Source: JAHCHG01 sp965214585
Lineage (GTDB): Bacteria > Acidobacteriota > Blastocatellia > Pyrinomonadales > Pyrinomonadaceae
Reading direction: 5' to 3'
Assembly: GCA_965214585.1 (NCBI GenBank)
Contig: OZ243957.1
Span: 2,604,001-2,668,000, forward strand
DNA: 64,000 nucleotides
A program made the position numbers and the translations under genes. Position 1 is the stretch's first letter; each line of letters opens with the position of its first letter. Shown here in pieces: positions 33,820 to 42,084 of this stretch. The notes under the pieces were generated by a model. The model saw only the letters and a list, made by a program, of their open reading frames with translations, was not told the origin of the DNA and did not search any database.

Positions 33820-34527
33820 ATGAGCGAAGTTTTAGAAATAAAATATCCCGAAACGCATTTGCCGCCGGAAATAATTGGGGAAGAAGAAATTCTTTATCCC
33901 GAATCACACGAGGACGATATGGGCGAATCGAGCATTCATTATCAACTAATCAGCTATTTTTTCGACGCTGTAAAATTTTTTTTGAAAGACCAAAAAGACG
34001 TTTTTATAGCGGCGAATATGAATTTGTATTATAGGGAAAAAAATCCGAACAAATACTACACTCCCGATATTATGGTCGCTTTCGGCGTTTCCGGTCACAA
34101 TCGAAAAGTTTATAAATTGTGGGAAGAAGAAGTTTGTCCCCAAGTGATTTTTGAAGTTTCATCCGATACGACTTGGAAAAAAGACATCAGCGATAAGGTC
34201 GAAGATTACGGACTTTTGGGCGTAGATGAATATTATCTGCTCGATCCCGAAAATTTATATCTTCCGCTTCCGCTGATGGCTTATCGGCGCGATGAAACGG
34301 GACGTTTGCGGCTTTTGTTGACAAATGACAACCGCGTTTTATCGCCGCTTTTGAAACTCGAAATTGTTTGGGAAAATAGAAAATTCAGGCTTTTCGATCC
34401 CGAAAATCAGGAATTTTTGTTGACGACGGAAGAAGCAAAAACTAAGGCTGATAAACTTCAATCGGAAAATGAGCGTCTGAAAGCCGAGTTGGACAGACTG
34501 AAAGCCGAATTGAAAAATCGAAACTGA
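33820..34527 (+). CDS. Uma2-family PD-(D/E)XK nuclease-like protein
   Basis: About 235 residues. Uma2 fold residues are visible: IHYQLISYF helix, YYTPDIMVAF (Asp), QVIFEVSSDTTWKKDISDK (Glu and Lys) and GVDEYYLLDP. A C-terminal coiled coil follows (QSENERLKAELDRLKAEL). The ATG at 33820 has an AAGGAG site 7 bases upstream, so the longer GTG reading at 33790 is unlikely. Uma2 proteins are abundant in cyanobacteria and acidobacteria; most have no proven substrate. The next gene starts two bases after the stop. Confidence 0.92.
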   Translation: MSEVLEIKYPETHLPPEIIGEEEILYPESHEDDMGESSIHYQLISYFFDAVKFFLKDQKDVFIAANMNLYYREKNPNKYYTPDIMVAFGVSGHNRKVYKLWEEEVCPQVIFEVSSDTTWKKDISDKVEDYGLLGVDEYYLLDPENLYLPLPLMAYRRDETGRLRLLLTNDNRVLSPLLKLEIVWENRKFRLFDPENQEFLLTTEEAKTKADKLQSENERLKAELDRLKAELKNRN

Positions 34528-34529
34528 TT

Positions 34530-36359
34530 ATGAGATTTACAAATTTATTCAAACTGCAAGCGTTTGTTTATTTCGCCGCTTGTTTAATTTTTACAGGCGC
34601 ATTTTCTATGAATTTAAAAGCACAGAGCGAATCGAAAAACGTGCCGCGAGATTGGCAGACTTTGGCGGAAAAAACGGATTATCGCAAAAGTTGGAATTAC
34701 GCCGACACGATTGCTTTTGCGGAAAAATTAGCGAAAGCGTCCGATTTGATCGAGTATAGATCGTTCGGCAAAAGCGGCGAAGGCAGGGATTTGCCTGTTT
34801 TGATCGTATCGAACGACAAAGATTTCACCCACGAAAAAGCGAAGAAAAGCGGCAAGGCGATAATTTTTATTCAAGCGGGAATTCATTCGGGCGAAATTGA
34901 CGGAAAAGACGCGGGATTTGCGCTGATCCGCGACATTGCGATCACGAAAACGCGGCTCGATTTGTTGAAAGACGCGGTGATTTTGTTTGTGCCGATCTAC
35001 AATGTGGACGGACACGAAATGTCTTCGCCGTATAACCGTATAAATCAGAATGGACCCGATGAAATGGGCTGGCGGGCGACGAGCGCGAACTTGAATTTGA
35101 ACCGCGATTATATGAAAGCGGACGCGCCGGAAACGCGCCATTGGCTGAATTTGTGGAATGAATGGAAGCCCGATTTTTTTATAGACTGCCACGTTACCAA
35201 CGGCGCGGATTTTCGTTACAACATCACATACGAATACGCGCATCACGGGGAAATTTCGCCGTTTTTGAAAAACTGGATGGACGAGCATTTTGACGGCGAA
35301 GTTGTGCCGAAAGTGGAATCGGAAGGCAATCTTTTAACGCATTATTTGTCGTTCGGCGGGCGCGAAGTTACGAGCGGAATTTACACATTTATCGCCACTC
35401 CGCGTTTTGCGACCGGCTACACGCCGCTTAGAAACCGCAACGGTTTACTGATCGAAGCGCACAGCTTAAAGCCTTATAAATTGAGAGTTCGCGGAACTTA
35501 CGACGTTTTGCGCTATACAATTGAAGAAATTATAAACAATAAAAAAAGTCTTTTTGAAGCGAACAAAAAAGCCGACGAAGCGACAATCGAGCGCGGCAAA
35601 ACTTACGACGCGAGCCGCGAATTTCCGCTGCGTTTGCAAATTACGGACAAAGCGACGGATTTTGATTTCAAAGGAGTTGAATACAAAAAAGAGATGAGCG
35701 AAATTTCCGGCGCGGAACGCTTGATCTACGGCATAAAACCGCTTGACATAAAGATCAAAAAATATGACGACGCGCGGATTGCCGCTTCCGTCGCGCCGCC
35801 GCTTTATTACATTGTTCCGCCGCAGTGGAACGACGCAATCGAAGTGATAAAAGCGCACGGTTTAAAGTTTGAAAAAATCCGAAAACCTCTGAAAATCGAA
35901 GTCGAAAGTTACCGTTTTGAAGACGTGAAATTTGCGGACAATTCGTTTGAAGGGCACGTTCCGGTAAGTTTTAAAACCGTTCCCGTAACGGAAACGCGGA
36001 CGTTTCCCGCAAATTCGATAATAATTCCCCTTGACCAAACGGCGGCTGACGTGGCGATTCATTTGCTTGAGCCGAATTCGCCCGATTCTTTTATGTTCTG
36101 GGGATTTTTCAATCCGATCTTCGAGCAGAAAGAATACGGCGAAGGTTATGTTATTGAAAAACTCGCCCGCGAAATGCTTGAGAAAAGTCCCGAATTAAAA
36201 AAGGAATTCGAGGAAAAATTAAAGGATGAAAATTTCGCCAAAAATCCATTTGCGCGTTTAAATTTCTTTTACACACGCTCGCCGTATTTCGATAAAAACA
36301 TCAATCTTTATCCGGTCGGGCGGATTGTGAAGAAGTTGGATGAGAAGATTTTGAAGTAA
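34530..36359 (+). CDS. secreted M14-family zinc carboxypeptidase-like protein
   Basis: 609 residues with a signal peptide (VYFAACLIFTGAFSMNLKAQ). The M14 zinc site is His119-x-x-Glu122 (GIHSGEIDG) and His221 (DCHVTNG). Substrate-binding residues are in VDGHEMSSPYNR and NLNRDYMKADAPE. The region after about 350 is a large beta-rich extension common in acidobacterial and Bacteroidetes M14 homologues. It likely trims C-terminal residues from peptides in the periplasm or outside. It starts two bases after the Uma2 gene. Confidence 0.93.
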   Translation: MRFTNLFKLQAFVYFAACLIFTGAFSMNLKAQSESKNVPRDWQTLAEKTDYRKSWNYADTIAFAEKLAKASDLIEYRSFGKSGEGRDLPVLIVSNDKDFTHEKAKKSGKAIIFIQAGIHSGEIDGKDAGFALIRDIAITKTRLDLLKDAVILFVPIYNVDGHEMSSPYNRINQNGPDEMGWRATSANLNLNRDYMKADAPETRHWLNLWNEWKPDFFIDCHVTNGADFRYNITYEYAHHGEISPFLKNWMDEHFDGEVVPKVESEGNLLTHYLSFGGREVTSGIYTFIATPRFATGYTPLRNRNGLLIEAHSLKPYKLRVRGTYDVLRYTIEEIINNKKSLFEANKKADEATIERGKTYDASREFPLRLQITDKATDFDFKGVEYKKEMSEISGAERLIYGIKPLDIKIKKYDDARIAASVAPPLYYIVPPQWNDAIEVIKAHGLKFEKIRKPLKIEVESYRFEDVKFADNSFEGHVPVSFKTVPVTETRTFPANSIIIPLDQTAADVAIHLLEPNSPDSFMFWGFFNPIFEQKEYGEGYVIEKLAREMLEKSPELKKEFEEKLKDENFAKNPFARLNFFYTRSPYFDKNINLYPVGRIVKKLDEKILK

Positions 36360-36363
36360 TAAT

Positions 36364-36891
36364 ATGGCAAATAAGAAACTCACTAATAATGAGGTTTTAG
36401 AAATCCGAAAAACTATGGCTGGTTTGAAAGGTAGAGCTAGTTCTTATTTAGCTAAAGAATTAGCAAAAGAATACGGAGTTCATAAAACTAGAATTTACGA
36501 GATAACCGAAGATTTAAGAGCAAAAAGAAATACTCGTTCGGATAAAGGAAAGCGTAAAGCAAATTGGGATGATAATCCGTTTCTTGATCTGGCACTTCGT
36601 CTTATTATAACAAAATCAATGAAACCAGAAGACGCTTATAAAAAGGCAAAGGATGAAGGTTATAGAGTTCCGGTTTCTTTAGAAACTTTCAAGCGTTATT
36701 TGAAAGAAGACAGCCTCTGGATACCTAAAGAAATTCCAAAAACAAAAAAGAGGAAAAAGAAAGTTCCAACAGGTATAGTTTTAGACGATGATATTGCAGA
36801 AGTTTTTACTGATTCCGAATCCGTCAATCAGGCTTTGCGCGGACTGCTTCCGATTATCCAGAAGCAGGCGGAGAAGGTTCAGCATTCATAA
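36364..36891 (+). CDS. HTH protein resembling the N-terminus of a Mu-type transposase
   Basis: 175 residues, basic, no membrane segment. A helix-turn-helix is evident at about 25-52 (SYLAKELAKEYGVHKTRIYEITEDLRAK), then DKGKRKANWDDNPFLDLA and a second helical unit, VSLETFKRYLKE. The order HTH, D-K-G-K, then a T-F-x-R-Y-L unit recalls the DNA-binding half of Mu-type transposases, without the DDE domain. It could equally be a stand-alone regulator. AT-rich codon use differs from both neighbours. It begins 4 bp after the M14 stop. Confidence 0.5.
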   Translation: MANKKLTNNEVLEIRKTMAGLKGRASSYLAKELAKEYGVHKTRIYEITEDLRAKRNTRSDKGKRKANWDDNPFLDLALRLIITKSMKPEDAYKKAKDEGYRVPVSLETFKRYLKEDSLWIPKEIPKTKKRKKKVPTGIVLDDDIAEVFTDSESVNQALRGLLPIIQKQAEKVQHS

Positions 36892-36950
36892 CAACACTTT
36901 TTTCCAACAATTTAGCTGAAACGGTTTGAATTGCAGATAAAATATCTAGT

Positions 36951-37937
36951 ATGATGCAAGCTATGACAGAACTTTACCCTGAAATTGAGCCTTTTGATTC
37001 GGGAATGCTCGAAGTTTCCGATGTTCACACGATTTATTATGAGCGGTGCGGAAACGCGGACGGAATTCCGGTTGTTTTTCTGCACGGCGGTCCGGGCGGC
37101 GGTTTGATCGAGATGTATCGGCGGTTTTTTGACCCGGAAGCGTATCACATAATTTTATTTGACCAGCGCGGTTCGGGAAAATCTACTCCGCACGCCGAAC
37201 TCGAAGAAAATACGACTTGGCATTTGATCGAAGACATCGAAACTCTGCGCGAGAAATTCGGGGTGGAAAAATGGTATGTGTTCGGCGGTTCGTGGGGCAG
37301 CACGCTTTCGCTTGCCTACGCCGAAACTCATCCCGAAAGAGTTCGCGGGCTGGTTCTGCGCGGAATTTTTCTGACTCGTCCGAAAGAACTTCGCTGGTTT
37401 TATCAATACGGCGCGAGCGAGATTTTTCCCGATTACTGGGAGCGTTATGTAAACGAAATTCCCGCGGGTGAACGCGACGATATGATGCAGGCGTATTACA
37501 AACGCTTGACGAGCGACGACGAGGAAACCAGGATTTCCGCCGCTCGCGCGTGGAGCGTCTGGGAAGGTTCGACATCGAAACTTTATCCCGATACCGATCT
37601 GATAAATCATTGGGAAGACCCGCAGGAAGCACTCGCGCTGGCTCGCATCGAATGTCATTATTTTATGAACAATTCGTTTTTCGACAGCGAAAATTATTTG
37701 ATCGAAAATGTTGATAAAATCCGCCACATTCCGACGGTTATTGTGCAAGGTCGTTATGATGTCGTCTGCCCGACCGTTTCCGCTTGGGAACTGCACCGCG
37801 CTTTTCCCGAATCCGACCTGCACATTATCGCCGATTCCGGTCATTCGATCTCGGAAAAGGGAATTACCGCCGCGCTCGTCAATGCAACCGACAGATTCAG
37901 AGATGAGGAAAGAGAGAAAGTAAAAAGTAAAAAGTAA
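36951..37937 (+). CDS. pip: proline iminopeptidase
   Basis: 328 residues, cytoplasmic S33 alpha/beta hydrolase. Features: the oxyanion HGGPGGG, FDQRGSGKSTPHAELEENTTW, nucleophile elbow GGSWGSTLSLAYAE, RGIFLTRPKELRWFYQYGASEIFPDYW (the cap region typical of proline iminopeptidases), VQGRYDVVCP (Asp) and DSGHSI (His). It releases N-terminal proline from peptides. It fits with the M14 and S9 peptidases nearby in a peptide-using organism. Confidence 0.95.
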   Translation: MMQAMTELYPEIEPFDSGMLEVSDVHTIYYERCGNADGIPVVFLHGGPGGGLIEMYRRFFDPEAYHIILFDQRGSGKSTPHAELEENTTWHLIEDIETLREKFGVEKWYVFGGSWGSTLSLAYAETHPERVRGLVLRGIFLTRPKELRWFYQYGASEIFPDYWERYVNEIPAGERDDMMQAYYKRLTSDDEETRISAARAWSVWEGSTSKLYPDTDLINHWEDPQEALALARIECHYFMNNSFFDSENYLIENVDKIRHIPTVIVQGRYDVVCPTVSAWELHRAFPESDLHIIADSGHSISEKGITAALVNATDRFRDEEREKVKSKK

Positions 37938-37966
37938 AAAGTAAAAAAGAGAGAAAGTAAAAAGGC
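37909..37966. repeat. AAGTAAA simple repeat at the pip stop
   Basis: Several units of GAGAAAGTAAAAAGTAAAAA run through the pip stop codon. Simple slippage-prone repeat with no other feature; the rest of the gap to tatA is AT-rich. Confidence 0.6.
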
Positions 37967-38106
37967 AAAAATTGTTTCGTTTTGGAAAAGATGAAAATGA
38001 TTACAAATATCGGTATGATATTGTTGAATTTAAGCAAAAATATCTTTTTTGTAAAAATTGACTTTTTGCGTTTTGAATACGTCTAAGAATTTAGAGAGGT
38101 TTTTTT

Positions 38107-38388
38107 ATGGGTGGTTTAGGAACAACTGAAATTATTTTGATCGTCGCCGTTTTGTTTTTACTGTTCGGCGCGAGCCGTCTGCCGCAGCTTGCAAAATCAA
38201 TCGGGCAGAGCAAAAAGGCGTTTAAGGAAGGTTTGGATGAAGCCGAAAAGGAAGCGAAGATTTCGGAGATCGAAGCCAAACAAGTCAATCAAATGCCCGC
38301 TGCGCCGAGCGTTTCGGCGATGACCGATGACGAACTAACGGCGGAAATGCGCCGTCGGCATCAGGAAGCGGGAAAATCGCAAATTTAA
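38107..38388 (+). CDS. tatA: twin-arginine translocase TatA/E subunit
   Basis: 93 residues: one N-terminal membrane helix (TEIILIVAVLFLLFGASRLPQL), the hinge FGASRLPQLAKSIGQ with the FG pair, and an amphipathic helix (SKKAFKEGLDEAEKEAK), the standard TatA layout. TatA oligomers form the pore for folded protein export. A GAGAGG ribosome-binding site lies upstream. No tatB or tatC is adjacent. Confidence 0.95.
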   Translation: MGGLGTTEIILIVAVLFLLFGASRLPQLAKSIGQSKKAFKEGLDEAEKEAKISEIEAKQVNQMPAAPSVSAMTDDELTAEMRRRHQEAGKSQI

Positions 38389-38404
38389 GTGTTTCGGAAA
38401 AATT

Positions 38405-39196
38405 TTAATTTACTTTTCCCGAAATCAAAGTTATCTTGACTGAAAAGAGAAACGAAATCTCGTCGCGGTCTTCGTCAATTAATTGAGCAAGTCTTTCCTT
38501 GACTTGCTCTTTTTCCGTTTCGCTCAAAAAATCCAACCAGACGGGCATCAGAAAATCTTCGACCAAAGTTGATTCGACAAATTCCTTTCCGTTTTCAAAA
38601 TCGAATAATTCGGTTTTCGTCGTTGTCTGCAATTTTTTCAGTCCCGCTTTTTCCGCCATTTCTTCGATGCGCGAAACTGTCGGAATTTCGACGATCAAGC
38701 GTTCTACTTCCGCGCCTTTTTCGACCAAATCCAGATCCAGCAGAGTTTCCCAAAGAACGGAAAAAATCTCGCCGAAACTTCCCGCCGTCGGCAGAAAGAA
38801 CACCGTCTGCTTTTTTGAAAGATCAACAATTTTGCTCAGAAATTCTTCCAGTTTCGACGGGCGCACGAAACTCGCGTCTGCCAAAACAGTTTTGAATTTT
38901 TCGTCTGGCAGAGAATGCGAAAAATACGTTTCGGCTTTGACGGCTTTCGCTTTCGCGTTGGCGATTATCGCCAGTTCTTCGTTTTCGGAAACGCCCGAAA
39001 TTTCAGCATTTTCGTCCAGCTTTTCGCGCAAAGCAAGAGCGTGATTTCCCGTTCCGGCGTTGACGTAGAGAATTTTTTCTTCGCCGCCGGCAAAGTCGAA
39101 ATTTTCGTCGAAAATCTCGGTAAAACGCTCGGTCCAAAAACCGTCAATCGTCAAATCGCGCAAAAAAGCGAGTTCTTTTTCTGTCTTATTGCTCAT
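38405..39196 (-). CDS. class I SAM-dependent methyltransferase-like protein
   Basis: 263 residues from the ATG at 39196; a longer reading from 39307 crosses a low-complexity leader. The SAM-binding Rossmann start is ILYVNAGTGNHALALREKL, followed by ISGVSENEELAIIANAKAK and TVLADASFVRPSKLEEF, a motif I-III order. The usual D/E-x-G-x-G is replaced by N-A-G-T-G-N, so activity is not certain. The C-terminal part is acidic and helical. Substrate unknown. It converges on tatA with a gap of 16 bp. Confidence 0.75.
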   Translation of the reverse strand: MSNKTEKELAFLRDLTIDGFWTERFTEIFDENFDFAGGEEKILYVNAGTGNHALALREKLDENAEISGVSENEELAIIANAKAKAVKAETYFSHSLPDEKFKTVLADASFVRPSKLEEFLSKIVDLSKKQTVFFLPTAGSFGEIFSVLWETLLDLDLVEKGAEVERLIVEIPTVSRIEEMAEKAGLKKLQTTTKTELFDFENGKEFVESTLVEDFLMPVWLDFLSETEKEQVKERLAQLIDEDRDEISFLFSVKITLISGKVN

Positions 39197-39344
39197 ACAT
39201 TTATTAAACCGCAAACGGCGGGAATTTGTAAATTGTTCATTGTTGATGGTTAATAGTTGATTGGTATTTACTTCCTTTCTTAATAATGAACCGCGAACAA
39301 TTAACAAGCAGCCAATTTGTTTTTTCCGATTCTTTTGAATTAAA

Positions 39345-41540
39345 ATGTCGTTACCGATGAAAAAAATATCAATTTTGCAAATTACTTTGTTTTTATTAAT
39401 CGCCGCGTCGAGCGTTTTCGCGCAGACGGCGGCGGAGAACTCTGAAAAAGTTTTTACTGCGGCGGATTATGACCGCGCCGTTAAAATGCTTTCGTTTAAT
39501 ACGAATCGGCTTGTTGACCGCGCCGTTGTTCGCCCGAACTGGCTGCCCGACGGCAGATTTTGGTATCAGGTTTCAACTGCGGCGGGAACTGAATTCGTTT
39601 TAATAAATACGGCGGACGGAACGCGCAAAACTGCTGATAAGCAAGAAATTCTGCTTGCCGGAATCGAAACCGAAAAAGACGGCGGACGCGGAAATTATCT
39701 GGAAATCGCTTCGCCCGACGGGAAAAAAGTTGCGTTTATCCGCGATTGGAATTTGTGGATGCGCGATGTCGAAACGAAAAAGGAAACGCAGCTTACAACC
39801 GACGGCGTGGAAAATTTCGGCTACGCGACGGACAACGCGGGCTGGAAAAAAAGCGACCGACCGATCTTGCTTTGGTCGCCCGATTCAAAGAAAATTGCGA
39901 CATTTCAGCAAGACCAACGCCACGTCAGCGATATGTATCTTGTAACAACAAACGTCGGCGAGCCGAAATTGCAGGCGTGGAAATATCCGCTTCCCGAAGA
40001 TGAAAAAGTTATACAGATTCACCGCGTGATAATTGAAGTTGACCAGCCGAAAGTCATACGCCTCAAGATGCCGCCCGACGACAGGCGCGGAACTTTGTGC
40101 GACGACATCGCGTGTTCGGGCGCGTTTGACGACAACGAATGGAACGAAGACGCGACGAAATTGGCTTTTGTTTCAACTCCGCGCGACCACAAAAAAGCGA
40201 CGTTGAAGATCGCCGACGCAAATACGGGCGAAGTCCGGGAAGTTTTCACCGAAACGGTTGAAACGCAATACGAATCGGGACAAGGCACGATAAATTGGCG
40301 TTATCTGCCCGAATCGAACGAATTTATCTGGTATTCCGAGCGCGACGATTGGGGACATCTTTACCTTTACGATCTGACAACGGGAAAACTGAAAAATCAG
40401 ATCACAAAAGGCGATTTCGTCGTTACAAGACTCAGAAAAGTTGACGAGAAAAACCGCCGTTTGTATTTTGAAGCAAACGGGCGCGAAACGGGGCGCGATG
40501 TTTATTACACCCATTTTTACGCGGTTGATTTTGACGGCAAAAATTTCAAACTTTTAACACCCGAAGACGGAAATCATCAAGTTTCGATTTCCGACGACGG
40601 CAAGTATTTTGTTGATAATTTCTCGAAACCGAACGAACCGCCCGTTTCAGTTTTGCGCGATATGAACGGAAAATTGATCGCCACGCTCGAAAAAGCTGAT
40701 GTTTCGCGCCTCATAAAAACGGGCTGGAAACCGCCAATGCCGATTACGGTAAAATCGCGCGACGGCAAAGACGATCTTTACGGCTTGATGTTCACGCCGA
40801 CGAATCTGGACAAAACGAAAAAATATCCGATCATCAATTACATTTATCCCGGACCGCAAGGCGGCGGAGTCGGCAGCCGTTCATTTTCCGCATCGCGCAG
40901 CGATCATCAGGCGTTAGCCGAACTCGGTTTCGTCGTTGTCGTCATTGACGGAACTTGCAACCCGGATCGCTCGAAATCTTATCACGATGCGTGTTACGGA
41001 AATATGGCGGACAACACTCTGCCCGATCAAATCGCGGGAACAAAAGAGTTAGCGGCAAAATATCCGTTTATGGATTTGGAACGAGTCGGAGTTTGGGGAC
41101 ATTCCGGCGGCGGTTACGCGACGGCGGCAGCGATGTTTCGCTTTCCCGAATTCTACAAAGTTGGAATCTCGGAATCCGGCAACCACGACAACCGTAATTA
41201 CGAAGACGATTGGGGCGAACGCTACATTGGTTTATTAAAAGGCGACAATTACGAAAAACAGGCAAATCAAAATTATGCGAAAAACTTGAAAGGCAAACTG
41301 CTTCTAGCGCACGGCGGTTTAGATGACAACGTGCCGCCGTATAACACTTATTTGGTCGTTGACGCTTTAATCAAAGCGAACAAGGATTTCGATCTGATAA
41401 TTTTCCCGAACGCCAGACACGGTTACGGGGCGGACAGTTTTTATATGATGCGCCGCCGTTGGGATTATTTCGTCGAGCATCTTTTGGGCGCAGAACCGCC
41501 GAAGGATTATAAGATAGAATTTACGCGCGATTCTCGGTAA
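39345..41540 (+). CDS. secreted S9-family dipeptidyl peptidase IV-like prolyl peptidase
   Basis: 731 residues with a signal peptide (ILQITLFLLIAASSVFAQ). The N-terminal DPP IV-type propeller (about 60-480) is followed by a prolyl-oligopeptidase hydrolase domain: GHSGGG nucleophile (Ser about 587), Asp about 660 in GGLDDNVPP and His about 692 in NARHGYG. Such enzymes release X-Pro dipeptides from peptides in the periplasm. An alternative start is the Met at 39357. With the M14 and S33 enzymes it forms a local peptide-degradation set. Confidence 0.94.
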   Translation: MSLPMKKISILQITLFLLIAASSVFAQTAAENSEKVFTAADYDRAVKMLSFNTNRLVDRAVVRPNWLPDGRFWYQVSTAAGTEFVLINTADGTRKTADKQEILLAGIETEKDGGRGNYLEIASPDGKKVAFIRDWNLWMRDVETKKETQLTTDGVENFGYATDNAGWKKSDRPILLWSPDSKKIATFQQDQRHVSDMYLVTTNVGEPKLQAWKYPLPEDEKVIQIHRVIIEVDQPKVIRLKMPPDDRRGTLCDDIACSGAFDDNEWNEDATKLAFVSTPRDHKKATLKIADANTGEVREVFTETVETQYESGQGTINWRYLPESNEFIWYSERDDWGHLYLYDLTTGKLKNQITKGDFVVTRLRKVDEKNRRLYFEANGRETGRDVYYTHFYAVDFDGKNFKLLTPEDGNHQVSISDDGKYFVDNFSKPNEPPVSVLRDMNGKLIATLEKADVSRLIKTGWKPPMPITVKSRDGKDDLYGLMFTPTNLDKTKKYPIINYIYPGPQGGGVGSRSFSASRSDHQALAELGFVVVVIDGTCNPDRSKSYHDACYGNMADNTLPDQIAGTKELAAKYPFMDLERVGVWGHSGGGYATAAAMFRFPEFYKVGISESGNHDNRNYEDDWGERYIGLLKGDNYEKQANQNYAKNLKGKLLLAHGGLDDNVPPYNTYLVVDALIKANKDFDLIIFPNARHGYGADSFYMMRRRWDYFVEHLLGAEPPKDYKIEFTRDSR

Positions 41541-41550
41541 ATTGTGTGGA

Positions 41551-41808
41551 CTAACGAGAGATGGAAAGCATCCGTTTCAACTGTGCGGGCGATTGCACGG
41601 GATAAAATCTCGAAGCGGCAAAACCGTAATCTTCGCCGCTTTCGTCAATTATTCTCAGCAGTCCTTCATTTTCGGCATCAGCATCGGGAACAACTTGATA
41701 AATTTTGCCGAATTCCAGCGACGCTTCAATTTCCGAATTGTTGACGCAAACGACGAATTGCGGATTTGAATTTTCTTTGTTTATATCAATTATAATATGG
41801 ATTCCCAA
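41551..41808 (-). CDS. small conserved hypothetical protein
   Basis: 85 residues. The core FVVCVNNSEIEASLEFGKIYQVVPD followed by GLLRIIDESGEDYGFAASRF matches a short conserved family that I remember from cyanobacteria and acidobacteria, in which an SH3-like beta-barrel is likely. Function unknown. It is convergent with the S9 peptidase gene. It is the first gene to the left of the E1-beta remnant, so it may have been the original downstream neighbour of the E1-beta gene. Confidence 0.65.
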   Translation of the reverse strand: MGIHIIIDINKENSNPQFVVCVNNSEIEASLEFGKIYQVVPDADAENEGLLRIIDESGEDYGFAASRFYPVQSPAQLKRMLSISR

Positions 41809-41821
41809 GTCAACAGCGTTT

Positions 41822-41870
41822 GCATTAGCCGACTGGTCAATGCAGATTCGACAAGCGCATCGGCTAACGC
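41822..41870 (-). terminator. imperfect hairpin beyond the E1-beta remnant
   Basis: GCATTAGCCGA (41822-41832) pairs with TCGGCTAACGC (41860-41870), one mismatch, with a 27-base loop. On the minus strand it lies downstream of the E1-beta remnant and may be the old terminator of that gene. Confidence 0.4.
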
Positions 41871-41912
41871 CGACGCTACTGACAAGAACTTCAACTTATG
41901 ACTGACCGATTA

Positions 41913-42041
41913 CTAATAACTCGCCAATTTTCGACAAGCATCAATTATTTCATCAAGACTCGGCAAAAAATAATCTTCCAACTGCGGCGCAAACGGCACG
42001 GGCGAATCAATCGAAGCAACGCGAATCACCGGCGCGTCAAA
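41913..42041 (-). pseudogene. remnant of an E1-beta 3' end (last 42 codons)
   Basis: On the minus strand it reads FDAPVIRVASIDSPVPFAPQ and continues to CRKLASY and a stop. Of 42 residues, 34 match the end of the intact E1-beta at 59165, which ends ARGLAAY. Upstream of the FDAP codons the similarity ends at once. The remnant and the intact gene have the same orientation and enclose the 17 kb surface-protein island. The amount of divergence excludes a very recent duplication. Confidence 0.85.
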
Positions 42042-42084
42042 CCTCAATACACATCAAAAATTAAAACGACTTTTCGGCTCGCGC

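Noticed and set aside
37909..37966. Short direct repeats after pip as a CRISPR-like array
   Set aside because: Simple GTAAAAA slippage repeat without spacers of constant length.
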